From assembly GCA_030674185.1 (NCBI GenBank), contig CM060315.1, forward strand, positions 90,266,137 through 90,330,136: a stretch of 64,000 nt of DNA. The letters run 5' to 3'. This DNA comes from Monoplex corrugatus (taxonomy: Eukaryota > Mollusca > Gastropoda > Littorinimorpha > Ranellidae). Made by a program: the position numbers and the translations under genes. Below are positions 34,413 to 45,983 of the stretch, in pieces (within the stretch, counting starts at the first letter, position 1; each line of letters starts with the position of its first letter). The notes under the pieces are model-generated. The model was not told the origin of the DNA. It did not search any database and was given only the letters and a program-made list of their open reading frames with translations.

Positions 34413-35340
34413 TTATTGTGGTTTGATCTTCACCACTCGCTCAAAATGAGCACATACATTCCTCAGGTAGATTTGCTCTTCACAAAGATTTCTTCCTTCG
34501 ATTGGAAAAACAGGTTTGTATGAGAGCCACTTCTTTTGTGAACACTGCAACAGTTGTTTGGAACATGGTGGCAGCCGCATGGATTTCAACGTCGGACCCC
34601 CAAGAGTTAGGTCTGAGGGTTGTTGGCAAGAAGATAATTGCCAATACTGGTGCCCACATAGCCTGAGAATGGTTTCTCGTTCTGCAGCATGAAGTCGATG
34701 AGTTTGGCACGAATTTCTTTCGTGGAGGTCCTGTGTGCCACAACACTTCCAGACTAAGTGCACGATAAAAACAATTCCCGTCCCCAACTATTGTGTCTAC
34801 CTGAAGGGGGTCTGTAAGCAGCTCAGAGCAAGATCTTTCAGGTAGATCACACAACAACGGAAGACCATGGAGTCTCGACTGTTCCTGTCGCCAGGCACGG
34901 TTTGTTGGCACAAATGCCTCTCTCGTAGCCGCTTCTTGGAAAGTGATCTGCACCTCATCAGTCTCTTCTTCAGCCGAATCAGTTAGAAAGCTTTCTTCAT
35001 CCACTTCAGTTTCATAGCCGTATTCCTCCCTCTCAGTTGTGTTGCTGTCATTCTCCATTCCTGTTCCTCCCATGTCTTCGAATTCTTCCTTCTCAGTTGT
35101 GAAGCTGTATTCCTCTGTGTCAGACATGCAATTGTCATCTTTTGCCCAAGCGTCTCCCAGGCAGCTGTCTTGTTCTACTTCAGTTTCTTTACTTCCTGGT
35201 GGGCTGTACTCCTTCTCAGAACACTCACCATCTGCGTCAGACATACTTGCATGTTTTGTCGTGTCTCTGTCGCATGGTGTCTCATCGAACTCACCCTCTT
35301 CTTTACCTGTATCATCACAACAGCGCCCATCATCTCGGTC
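34413..35340 (-). pseudogene. OTU-like cysteine protease frame within the Tigger element
   Basis: OTU proteases cleave ubiquitin or similar chains. The N-terminal half is a long acidic, Ser/Glu-rich stretch (EEYSFTTEKEEFEDMG, EVDEESFLTDSAEEE). The catalytic block VDTIVGDGNCFYRALSLEV (D and C of the triad) follows at about 34765-34800. Then, in shifted frames, come KEIRAKLIDFMLQNEKPFSG, WGSDVEIHAAATMFQ, VAVFTK and IYLRNVCAHFERVVKI, where the H is the expected catalytic histidine. So the whole OTU fold is recognisable, but three or four frameshifts break it. The upstream end is cut by the LINE at 35341; before that insertion it lay just downstream of the transposase on the same strand. It may be cargo, a second element gene, or part of an older insertion. 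Confidence 0.7.
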
Positions 35341-35939
35341 TTGTTGACTATTGCAATTCACTCCTGTCTGGTCTTCCTGCCTCCACCATTCACATCCTAC
35401 AGCGCATTCAAAACAATGCTGTACGCCTTGTACTCAAAAAGAAAAAAGCTGACCACATATCTCCTCTCCAGGCACAACTTCACTGGCTCCCTGTATCAAA
35501 GCGCATACAGTACAAACTAGACACCATGTGCTACAAAAGCCTCAATAACGCAGCCCCCGATTACCTGTCAAGCCTACTTGAGATCTATGTTCCCTCACGT
35601 ACCCTCCGCTCTGCCTCCGATCCTCTGACTTTTCGCTTTCCACGCACTAAGCTCAATACCTATGGTCCACGAGCCTTCTCTGTTTCTGGTCCACTCTCCT
35701 GGAACAAACTTCCTCTCTCAGTCCGTCAGCAACCTACTTTTGCCTCCTTCAAGTCCGCTCTCAAAACTCACCTTTTCTCCTCTGCATAAAATCCTAACCT
35801 CACTCAACCCCCCTCTGCAGCCTGTCTCCGCTCGGAGGGGAATCACTTTGTTTTAATATATAATTGTATATGATGTGCTCTCTGTGGTTTTCCATTGGTT
35901 TTATTCTTGCTTTTATTCTTTTCTCCCCATTTGTGGCCA

Positions 35940-36005
<66 letters not shown>

Positions 36006-36360
36006 TGTGTGTGTGTGTGTGTGTGCGTGTGTGTGCGTGCGTGCGTGTGTGTCTTTTCGGCGCTTGGATTTGATTTTGTCGAGATTTGCGCTATATAAAT
36101 ATTGTAATTATTATGTATGCATGTGCGTACGTATGTATGTATGTATGTATGTATGTATACGCTTAGATTTATGTATGTATGTATGTATGCATGTATACGC
36201 TTAGCTTAGATTTATGTATGTAAGTATGTAAGCATGTATGTATGCATGTATACGCTCATATGTATGTAGGTATGTATGCATGTATACGCTCAGCGCTTAG
36301 ATTTGATTTTATCAAGATTTTGCGCTATATAAATAAAATATATTATTATTATTATTATTA
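35341..36360 (+). mobile_element. L2/CR1-like LINE 3' end nested in the Tigger element
   Basis: Starts inside DYCNSLLSGLPASTIH and reads cleanly to LSWNKLPLSVRQQPTFASFK then SALKTHLFSSA, a better preserved C-terminus than the copy at 15953. The 3' UTR has a GT run (35942-36050) and the usual GCGCTATATAAATATTGTAA end at about 36112. An ATGT array (36113-36290) containing broken copies of CGCTTAGATTT follows, and then a second full tail ending in (ATT)n at 36360, directly against the transposase stop. No clear target duplication. Confidence 0.85.
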
Positions 36361-36363
36361 TTA

Positions 36364-37865
36364 TTCATCCGGCAAGTCTTTCTGTTCAGTTTTCTGGAAG
36401 AATTGCGGGATAGTTGTCTGAGTCCCCAAATTAATGAGATGCTTGTGTAAGGTTTCAGTGAATGATGTCAATGCCTGTGAGACAGGATGCCCCGGCACAA
36501 ACACTTGCATGCAGTAGAGATCAACTTTTTGGAGGGAATCCAGCAAGTCTTTCCGGCTGATGATGGGTGTGGGGTCTGCCTCGTCGTCACTGTTCTGCTC
36601 GGTTGTTTCTTCACCCATGGACCAGGACATGTCAGACTTCTGGACATCCTCATCCACGTTGACATACTCTTCAACGTCTATGTCAAACTCTGCCAAAAAT
36701 CTGTCTCTAAGTGACTGGGGAATCGCGCTGTCATCATCCGAGTTGAACGAACTGTCGTGACTTGGAGTCACTGGATCGAAATTTGCTTTTCGAAAGCAGT
36801 TGGCGATGGTTCTTGTTGTAACGTGTCCCCATGCTTGCTTCAGAGTAGTCAAGGCATCAAGAAGAGTGATTTGGAAGTCTCCACTTGGTAGTCCAGAATC
36901 AATGTGCGCGATCAATTTCACCACCATCGCTGTTCGATAGTGAACTTTTATGTTCTTGATGATGCCCTGATCTAAGGGCTGAAGTTTACTTGTAGCATTT
37001 GGGGCTAGAAATAAAAGTGCTGTTGCTTTCAGTCGAGCTTGCACATTTCTGTCATGAGCAGAACAATTATCCAGCACAAGCAAGACTTTACGGTTTTGTG
37101 CGTGCATGGAATTGTCAAAGTCGATGAGCCATTCGGTGAAGAGCTCTGCTGTCATCCATGCTTTTGCGTTGCCGGTGTATTTCACTGGTGGCGACTTCAT
37201 GCCCTTGAAGCATCTTGGGTTTTTCGAACGGCCGATTGTGAAAACTGGCAGTTTCTCTGTTCCGTACATATTTGTTGCCACGAGGAATGTCAATCTTTCT
37301 TTCGATTTGTTGCCCCCAAAGCATTTTTCGGTTTTGAAGGCAAGAGTTCTCTCTGGGAGTAGCTTCCAGAACAACCCGCTTTCGTCAACATTGAACACGT
37401 CTTTTGGGTGGTATGAAGCGATTTTGGGTTTGAGAATCTCCTCTACCCATGCGTCGGTGACGCTTTCATCGACAGCTTTTCTTTCACCGGACATCGTTTT
37501 GCACATGATATCGTGTCTTCGTTTAAAGCGATGCAGCCAACCTTCGTTTCATTTCCAGTTTGCATGTCCAAGTTTTCTTGCTATTTCTGAGGCCTTTTCC
37601 ATCAAGATATTGCCAGTGATTGGGCCGTGTCAACGCTTTCCTTCTGGCATTTCCGTTGTCGTCTCTGTTGACCAGACACTTTTCCAGAGAAAAAGAGCCG
37701 TTTATACTTCTCCCTATCTCTCATGATACCCGACAGAGTGCTTTTGGGAATCATGTGCTCTTCGGCAATTATGGTCTTTTTCTTTGTCGGGTTTGATTCA
37801 ACCTCATTGATGATGTCGATCTTTTGTTTTAGCGTGAGGGTTCGCGTTTTCGGTTTCTTTGACAT
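36364..37865 (-). pseudogene. Tigger transposase (nearly intact, inactivated)
   Basis: DDE-superfamily transposase of the pogo/Tigger group. The N-terminal CENP-B-type helix-turn-helix is LTLKQKIDIINEVESN ... IPKSTLSGIMRDREKYKRLF, from an ATG at 37865. A second DNA-binding block (EKASEIARKLGHANWK, GWLHRFKRRHDIMCKTMSG) follows. The catalytic core shows all three acidic residues: FNVDESGLFWKLLP, VLLVLDNCSAHD and LQPLDQGIIKNIK, with 32 residues between the last two. The C-terminus is acidic. Defects: a frameshift with a small deletion near 37620 and a TGA after ANWK (about 37550). From 37506 to 36364 the frame is open for 381 codons; its stop may be supplied by the tail of the LINE inserted directly behind it. 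Confidence 0.85.
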
Positions 37866-37934
37866 TTCTGATTCGGCTTCGATATCTGAAAACACACACA
37901 CAGGAGCAAGTTATTGGCGTATGACATAACCTAA

Positions 37935-37970
<36 letters not shown>

Positions 37971-38182
37971 CGCACGCATTACTGTACGCACAAATCAATG
38001 CACGCTCCACTTCGTTCCTGCCCTCCACCCGCACCCCCTCCCCTCCACCCTCACACACACACACACACAAATATGCGCGCTTCTATACGCACAAGCCAAT
38101 GCACGCTCCATCTCCCCCCCCCTCACACACACACAAGCATTCACACACACACACAAGCATTCACACACACACACACACACAC
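37935..38182. repeat. (CA)n-rich block within the Tigger element
   Basis: Several CA runs (37938-37965, 38052-38070, 38126-38182) with a repeated spacer GCGC-TCTATACGCACAA ... AATGCACGCTCCA, making an imperfect ~118-bp repeat. Confidence 0.8.
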
Positions 38183-38768
38183 ACTGGGAGACAGCATGTT
38201 ACACACTCCCTCCCTTACACACGCCAAAAGAAACAATCGTGCACGCACAAAACTAAGCCCGAGCTCATATCCTTTCGACTGCCCATAAACCACGCCAATC
38301 GCAAATCTCCCAAGGTTACCTTTCGACCTGCCCCTCCCCTGTGCCCCTCCCATCTCTAACCCTGAACCCACCACCTAATTCACGCACGCAAACTTACCAC
38401 TCTTACTGTCCAAACAATGGCGCCTGCAAAACATGTGGCACGCGTCATCAGTTTCCCGCATACTCAAAAAACAGGTGACGTGTTCGTTTCCGTAGGATAA
38501 TTATAGCCGTGACGAAATATGTTTATCTTCCCGACGTGCTTTTCAAGCAAAAAAAAAAAAAAAGACTCTCCGACAGTGTTTAGAGTTTGGCTTATCTGTC
38601 AAAATCATGTTTGAGATGTCCGTGTTTGAGTTAGCTATTTTTTGACAGAGTTTGGCTTATCCGAATTAGAAATAGTCTTACAAAGAGGGGGTCTGGTGGG
38701 GAATTGGTTTTGGTTTCATATATCCGAGTTTTTTGCTTAAGCGTGTTTCGTTTAGGCGAGTGCGGCTG

Positions 38769-38775
38769 TATATAT

Positions 38776-38829
<54 letters not shown>

Positions 38830-38835
38830 ATATAC
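38769..38835. repeat. (TA)n tract
   Basis: A TA run that continues the tract at 30836-30881 and received both TA-targeting elements. Confidence 0.9.
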
Positions 38836-38957
38836 ACACTTTCATGTCACTGTTAATATGCATACTTTCATGTCATTGTTGATATGTATACTTTCATGTC
38901 ACTGTTGATATACATACTTTCATGTCACTGTTAATATACATACTTTCATGTCATATT
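38836..38957. repeat. 26-bp minisatellite, right part
   Basis: Four to five copies of the same unit as 29690-30836, here mostly in the TACTTTCATGTCACTGTTAA variant. Confidence 0.9.
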
Positions 38958-38989
38958 TTTTTCTATGTAAAGTAGCACCAAAATACCTG

Positions 38990-39065
38990 TCAGGGCTTGA
39001 CTGGCACATAGATAAGGTTCCTGCCTTTCAGTCTGAATGCAGGGATTCCAGTCTGACTCGTGGAA
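38990..39065 (+). repeat. tRNA-like SINE head
   Basis: The A-box-like TGGCACATAGATAAGG, then CCTGCCTTTCAGTCTGAATG and a diverged B box GGGATTCCAGTCTG, spaced as in tRNA-derived SINEs. No tail recognised downstream. Confidence 0.4.
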
Positions 39066-39225
39066 CGCTGTACTTGCTGCCTCCATTTCACCCAGCTGTG
39101 ACTGGATACCTGAACCTGTTTAGAGTAAGAGAAGACAAAGCACTGAAGAGATGAATACTGCCCTCAATAATGCTGACCCCATGCAAAGTGGAGGTCTCTA
39201 CCACCTCAATCCCCTGTACTGTTGT

Positions 39226-39227
39226 GA

Positions 39228-39302
<75 letters not shown>

Positions 39303-39480
39303 GTTTGTATGTGTGCGTGTGGGTGTAGGCGTAGGTGTATGTGTGTGTGTGTGTGCGAGTGTGTACGTGAAAGGGACACTTACACATACATACACACAAA
39401 CGTACACACACAGACACACACACACACAACATACACACACACACACACACCCCCACGCTTGCACCGCATTACACACCGCG
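39226..39480. repeat. (GT)n followed by (CA)n
   Basis: A pure GT run of about 75 bp (39226-39302), more GT-like sequence to 39370, then CA-like runs to 39455. The two halves are complementary and can fold back. Confidence 0.9.
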
Positions 39481-40019
39481 CAAGCGCGCGCGCGAGAACA
39501 GAGTGCTGAAAGTTAAGATCGAAGCCAGCACTGACATTTTGGCATCATCAGTGTTTGCTTTCACACGTTAAAACATTAATATAGAGAAGATTCAAGATGT
39601 GGCCATAATTATCATGACATTACGTTTGGATCTGGAGACCAAACCCATTATGAAAATGTTTGATGCTAAATTTTAAAGCGTAACTTATAAGACATGCCAC
39701 TAGTCTCTGTTTTCTTGACAACATACAAGCAGCTACAAACACACATACAAGCAGCTACAATCACACATAACAAACCGATAAATGTAAACCAAAACAACAA
39801 CCAAATGCTTCATGCTGTAGATACAAAATATTTTATTTTCAGTTAGTCAGGTACCCTCTATAATACAGGACAAATACCACTCAACAATGTACACTATTTT
39901 GCTTTTCCTTTCAGAAACACTGACTGACGCATTAATCAAGTAATTTCATTTTCAGGCAATCACAGATACGCACACGGGTACAAACACATGCTTACGTACA
40001 CAAACGTGCACGCACACGA

Positions 40020-40310
<291 letters not shown>

Positions 40311-40561
40311 ATTTAACACCAGAAGCAATGAAAAAAAACTTAATTTAGAGTAATAGAAAAATAATGTGAATGAAACACAATGTAAAAAAAGTTGGATGTG
40401 TGGGGAGTATTATATTTAAATTAAAAACAAATAAACAAGGGGAAATATTAAAAACAGTCTCGATTTATCAAATCTGGTACTTTCGCACAAGACAGTTATG
40501 CTTTTAAGGTGACAAATATTACAGCAACAAAAAAGCTACTACAAAGAAGTTGATGATGATT

Positions 40562-40690
40562 GAAACACTAGAGAGATCTACATCTAATGTCACTTTCTCA
40601 AACACTGATATTGAGGTAGATTTGTTCACCATCCACGGACTAAAACACTAGAGAGATTTAGATCTCACATCACTTTCTCAAATACATTGA
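40562..40690. repeat. Tandem duplication, ~80-bp unit
   Basis: AAACACTAGAGAGAT and TCACTTTCTCAAA occur twice with the same spacing (40562 and 40642). Confidence 0.7.
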
Positions 40691-40765
40691 TATTAGTAAC
40701 TTAATACACCTACTACCAATGCAAGGATCAGAGATAACATTTATTTGGATTCCATCTCACTGTGG
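40690..40765 (+). mobile_element. RNase-H LINE copy A, first piece
   Basis: Plus strand encodes SNLIHLLPMQGSEITFIWIP then SHCG, the last strand-helix region of a LINE RNase H domain. The frame is cut after CG by the RLE LINE and continues at 43211 as GFYHNEKIDLLAK. Confidence 0.75.
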
Positions 40766-43210
40766 TAGAAAGAAACTCTAGGGAGAGCTAGACAACAGAA
40801 GGTCTTCAGAGAAGTAACCCCCGTTAGACAAGTGTTTCGGCCCTGAATTCCTTACACTCTCGGGGGGCCGGGCCACATCCAGGTCATGACTCCTGGATGC
40901 CCTTCTGCTGTTGTCTTTTTTTTTTTTTTTTTTTTCCACGCCGAGGAGCGAACCTGGGCGATTCTGCGCTTCAGAACTGCGGTACGCGGTTTTACCAATG
41001 TGCTAACGGAGCACACATCATCTGTAGGGAATTTAATCCTTATGAAGTTCACTTTTGGTTCCTCCTTGCCCAGATCCAGCTTGAGCTCCTTTCTGCTGCC
41101 TCTGCCATCGCTTTAAGGGCTCTAGTCCTCTTCTTCCCAGAAATGGCGAGTTGTTTCATGAGATCATAAGCGGAGGTGCCCACAAACCCTCTTGCCCCGA
41201 CCTCTATGGCGAAGATTTTGACCCGCAGACCTGCTTTCTTCAGGGTGCTGGCAAGACCGGTGTATTTTTCGGTCTTGTAGATATGTGCTTCTTCCATTCT
41301 GCTTTCGTATGGCACAGTGAGTTCTATCAGAATCACTTGTTTCGAGGAGTCAGAGTGGAGAGCGATGTCTGGTCTCATGCCTGTCTGCTGATGACATCTG
41401 GGTAATTTCTCCACTCTGGGAGGTCTGCTGTACACTCCCAGTCGACTGCTCCATCCAGAAGACCCTTTGGCAATGTGCTGGTTGTCATAGCACTTTCGGG
41501 CCAGACCTGTTTCCCTCCTGCTTTGTAGAACGTTGTCATAGCAATTGGTGCGTTTGGGGTCATGGTTTTTTTCGCTAACCACGTCTGTGATCACTTTCAG
41601 AACTTGGTTGTGCCTCCATGTATACCTTCCTTGGGCTAGCGCTACTTTGCAAGAGCTTAGGACATGTTCCACTGTTTGTTTCTTCTGACAGAGCGGACAT
41701 GCTGGGTCGTCTGATTTCCCCCATTTCACTAAGTTTGCATTCGAGGGGAGCAGGTCATATACAGATCTGAGGAGGAAGCTTATCCTTAGAGGAGCCATGT
41801 GCCACATATCGTTCCAGCTGAGACTTCTTTGGAGTGCACTGTCCCATGTTGTCCATTGCCCCTGTTGACCTTGCTGGACTGCCTTCTGCACTCTTTTGAC
41901 ATCTTCTTCTTCCTTCAACTCCTGTATGATCATGTCTCTTTTTTCCTTCCCTTTGGCTTTGGACCACCACTGCATTTTTGTTGCTCCCAGTCCCTGTCTG
42001 TTGGTTTGCGTGTGTCCAATTATTTCTTTGATGCTGAGGTTTCTCTTGGCATTGTTTACAGCCTCTTGGACTTTCCACTTTCTGCCAGTTCTCAGCTTTG
42101 GTGAACTGATCTCACGATATTGTCTTCCGATTCCTCCAGCATGCTCAACAGTCTTGCTTTTCCAACTTTGTATTCCTCCACTATGGATTTGAGAGGTAGC
42201 TTCAGCATTGCTTGACGACAGTAGAATGCAACATCAGTGAGACCAGGTGGGACACCGAGCCATTTTCTTGTGTATTTGTTGATTTTGGCTTCCATTGCTT
42301 CGACTGTGCTGGTGCAAATGTCATAGATTAGCAGTGGCCACAGCAGCTTTGGTATCAGCATGAACTGTAGACACCAGACTTTGTATTTGCCTGGCAGTCC
42401 GCAGTTATCTATTTTCTTCAGGCCTTCTTCTGCTGTTTGCTTGGTTTCACATCCCCTTTGTGTGTCTTTCAGGGAGTCATCATACCATCTTCCGAGACTT
42501 TTTACTGGCTCTTCTGTGACAGTGGGGATGGCTTGGTTGGCTACCATGAATTTGACTGAATCTGCCACTTTTCCTTTTCGCAGTGAGAGACTTCGGGATT
42601 TCTTTGGTTTGAACCTCATTCTTGAAGAGGCCACCAGCTCATCCAGCTGCTTTAAGATTTGGTGTGTCTCTTCCTCATCCGTGGACAAGACTGTTGTGTC
42701 ATCCATGAAAGCTTTCAGAGGAGGCATCTGGTATCCATCTCCCAGATTCACTGGACCTGAACTCTTCATTGCAGCTTTCAAGATGACTTCCATTGCCAAC
42801 ACGAACAGTATGGGAGAGATTGCACAGCCCATTGCAATGCCCACCTCTAGGTCTATCCAGTCCGTGGTGTATTCTTTGGTAGAGAACCGCATTGAGAACC
42901 CTTGGAAATACTTCCTCAGCATTGTTCGGATGTTTTCTGGGATGTGATACATTTCAAGAGCCAGCTGGATCATATCGTGTGGAACTGATCCATATGCATT
43001 CGCCAGATCAAGCCAAACTACGTCAATGTCTCTCTTCTCTGTTCTTGCTTTTTGGATGGCATCCCAAATCAACGTGGCATGTTCCAAGCATCCAGGCATT
43101 CCTGGTATGCCTCCCTTTGGACTGACATATCCAGATACTTGTTTTCAGTCAGGTATTTTGTCAATCTTGCTGCCATAACAGAGAAGAAGATTTTCCCCTC
43201 GACGTTCAGA
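40766..43210 (-). mobile_element. RLE-type LINE copy 2 (RT, zinc knuckle, endonuclease)
   Basis: Reads right to left from a 5' truncation: EGKIFFSVMAARLTKYL, DVVWLDLANAYGSVPHDMI, VGIAMGCAISPILF, the active site FMDDTTVLS (A of the usual xADD is M), LGRWYDD and LPGKYKVWCLQFMLIPKLLW. A HC/CCHC knuckle CPLCQKKQTVEHVLSSC comes next, then the RLE core MRPDIALHSDS ... ILIELTVPYE. Frameshifts: near 43105, near 42100, one extra T at 41565 and a missing base at about 41387, the last two compensating. It is flanked by TGTGG (40761-40765 and 43211-43215) and interrupts an RNase H frame exactly, which fixes both ends. The 3' tail contains a tRNA-like segment. Confidence 0.85.
40936..41027 (-). other. tRNA-like segment in the RLE LINE 3' UTR, copy 2
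   Basis: Same arrangement as at 9981-10067: TTAGCACATTGG, then GGTTCGCTCC, followed on the minus strand by a run of about 19 A and the shared tail. Confidence 0.6.
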
Positions 43211-43696
43211 TGTGGATTTTATCATAATGAAAAGATTGACCTTTTGGCAAAAACAGGATCGAAAGGATCAACAGATTCCTTGCACTTAAACATAACTTTT
43301 TCACTGCAAGAATATTACAGTATGGTAGATAAAGCTCAGCCACTACGTTTCCAATTAGAAAAAAAGAAAGCAGCTTGTCTGGGACTTAATGATGAAATAA
43401 AGAAAATGCACTATTTCATTAGTAAACCAGAGATTAATGTTTGCCTAAGAAGGCAAGTAACATCTTTGTTTTGTAGATGGAAATTAAATCGCCTTAGGAC
43501 AAAGTATGTAAAAAACATTTCTTGTTTGTGTGGTAAGGATATATCAATCGATCATATATGTACTCGTGACAAGTTAAGGGTCTATTCACCCAATATGTTA
43601 CCTTCTTTTGTATCTTCAGTTAGTGACATTCCACAACTGGTGTTTGATTTTGTCAACTCATTATTGAAAAGCCCCATCGGTTCATTGTTATAGTTT
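43211..43696 (+). mobile_element. RNase-H LINE copy A, second piece
   Basis: Continues from 40765: GFYHNEKIDLLAKTGSKGST (the D of the RNase H active site is KID), then LQEYYSMVDK, VTSLFCRWKLNRLRTKYVKN and a C-terminal ISCLCGKDISIDHIC knuckle, ending near 43690. Copia is inserted directly after it. Confidence 0.8.
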
Positions 43697-43916
43697 TGTT
43701 GAGTGGACACTGTGACTTGAAATGATGGAGGCAAAAGAAAAAAGTGAATAGCCGAACACAAGCAAAGACACACTTACACAGAGCAGCAGACAAACGCCCA
43801 TTACTGTTCAATCAGAAGGCGAGAGTGAGCTCCCCTGCTTTAAATTAATAAAAAATTCATGAGGAGATACGAGTCTTTTCTGATACAAGAACACCGTAAG
43901 ATCACAAATCTCAACA
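43697..43916 (-). repeat. Copia 3' LTR (220 bp)
   Basis: TGTTGAGTGGACACTG ... CACAAATCTCAACA. Differs from the other LTR by several substitutions and small indels (for example ATACAAGAACACC against ATGAACACC). Confidence 0.93.
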
Positions 43917-44297
43917 TCCCCCACTTGATCGAAACGATTTCACTCACTCATTCAATAACCATACAGTAATTAAGCAGATCAATACCAACAAAACATTGTT
44001 AAGCAGATCAAAGCTGCAACATGAAACTGTAAGAAAATATACATTTTACATCTTAAGTAATACAACATTTTTCAGCACAACATTTGTTTTCACATTACAG
44101 CATCTGGTTTCACAAAAATCTCTACTTTCCAAACATAAGTGTTTTGAACTTGTTCAGCTGGGATTTGGTAGCAGGTTTTGTCATCAAATCTGCTAGCATT
44201 TCATCAGAGGGACAGTATTTCAGTTCGAATTTCCCCTTGTTCAGCTCAGAACATATGAAGTGGTATCGAACATCAATATGCTTTGATCTCTGACGGT

Positions 44298-45349
44298 TCA
44301 CAGGGTTATATGCCAGAGCACTTGTGCCCTGGTTGTTCTCAAATGATCTTGATGACCAATGCCAATGTCATCCAGAAATTGACTGAGATACAAAGCCTCT
44401 TGAACTGCAGCTGTGAGAACAATGTATTCAGCCTCACAAGTTGACAATGCCACAACTGGCTGTTTCCTCGATTTCCAAGAAATCAGAGGACCTTCTTCTG
44501 TCAAACTAAAACAGTAGCCTGACGTGCTGCGTCTATCCTCAATACTGGATGCCCAATCAGAATCACTGTACCCTATGAGACTCAAGCCTTTTTCACTTTC
44601 TGAAACACAACTCATAGTGTGCAGTTCCCTTTAGATACCTCAACACATGTTTCAGTGCTATCCAATGACACTGAAGGGGTTTTGACAAGAACTGAGATAG
44701 CCTGGTAACAACCCAAGAGATATCAGGCTGAGTACCCATCATCAGATAGATCAGACTTCCAACAACCGCACGATATCTATGGGAGTCAACTGGTTCACTT
44801 TCACTCCATTCTAGTTTCTGTTCACATGGAGTACCTCTAGCTTTACAATCAGACATCTCATATCTTTCAAGTATCTTTTCAGTGTACCTCTTTTGGTTCA
44901 TCTTTACAAAGCCATGCCCTTGTTCAAAGTCAATACCCAGAAAGTATGACAGTTTTTCCATGTCTTTCATCTTGAATCTGTCTTTGAACATCTGTTTTGT
45001 TTCACACAAAAGACTGTCATTGTTTGCACCAACAATCAAATCATCAACCCAAACAAGGATCACAACCATTCCTTTCTCATCCTGTTTGGTATAAACACAA
45101 ATTTCAAAAGGGGACTCTACAAGGTCATTCTGTTCCAAAATCTTGTGCAACATCTGGTTCCAATTCCTGCCAGACTGCTTCAAACCATACAAAGATTTGT
45201 TCAATCTGTACACCAGTTTCTGTCCACTTTGTCTTAGCTTCAAAACCTTCAGGCTGTTCCATGTGGATTTCACAATCAATGGGAACATTTAAATATGCTG
45301 TTTTCACATCCATCTGATGCAAAGTTAGATCATGCTGTGCAAGTTGCAT
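44298..45349 (-). pseudogene. Copia reverse transcriptase and RNase H
   Basis: RT of the Copia type: MDVKTAYLNVPIDCEIHMEQ, VYRLNKSLYGLKQSGRNW, the active site VWVDDLIVGANN (usual YVDD), KLSYFLGIDFEQG, YRAVVGSLIYLMMGTQPDIS and LRYLKGT. RNase H follows: LIGYSDSDWASSIEDRRSTS, ISWKSRKQPVVALSTCEAEY (D and E of the active site). Frameshifts lie at about 45290 and 44605, so neither domain is expressed as one protein. Confidence 0.9.
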
Positions 45350-45391
45350 GAGAAGTCAAATTTGCAGTAGGTGCAAAAGTTTCATGGTAAT

Positions 45392-45983
45392 CTAGTCCTT
45401 CTCTTTGGCTATACCCTTTTGCCACATAGCGAGCCTTGTAGGATTTGGAACCACTTGCACTTTCTTTGACTGTATACACCCATTCCCCCCCTCCCCCCCC
45501 CCCCACACTGCTTGCCTACCCCTAGGAAGAGTGGTCAGAGTGTAAGTACTGTTTTCTTTCAGGGAGTTGATTTCGTCATTCATTGCTTCTTTCCAACAAT
45601 CTGATTCAGACGACTCAATGGCTTCTTTGTATGTCTGAGGAAAACCAGAAAATTTGTGACAGAAATCAACATTCGTCATAATATTATCTTCTTCTTCAAA
45701 TTTTGTTTCATAGTCAGAAAGATATGAAGGGTGTTTTCTCTCTCTTTTGGGGTATCTCTCGTTTTGCTCACCAGAGGGTATATTTTCTCGTGGCTTACAT
45801 TCTGACCGCTCTTCAGGAAGTTTTTCAACGACAGGACGTTTTACTAAAACATCATCATCTGAACAGTCATCGGTCTGAGTTTCCCTTTCAACACAACCAC
45901 GCATTTTCCTTGAGACAAAATGTACCACTCTACATCTCATAACCTTGCTAGTGTCAGAGAAATACACCAAATATGCAGAACTG
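45392..45983 (-). pseudogene. Copia integrase C-terminal/linker region
   Basis: Continues the integrase after a short inserted LINE tail: SSAYLVYFSDTSKVMRCRVV, an acidic spacer, RYPKRERKHPSYLSDYE, then YKEAIESSESDCWKEAMNDE, which leads into RT. A C run at about 45490-45503 marks a shifted stretch. Confidence 0.8.

Larger units (their letters stand above)
33458..38768 (-). mobile_element. Pogo/Tigger DNA transposon, 5.3 kb
   Basis: The ends are CAGTCAAACACGCTTAAGCC at 33458 and, at 38768 in reverse complement, CAGCCGCACTCGCC followed by ACACGCTTAAGC. Both are flanked by TA and have TTATCCGAGTT-like subterminal repeats, as in Tigger elements. It carries a transposase (36364-37865) and an OTU-like frame (34413-35340) on the minus strand, and it is interrupted by a LINE 3' end (35341-36360) plus CA/GT microsatellites (34018-34095, 37935-38182). 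Confidence 0.85.
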
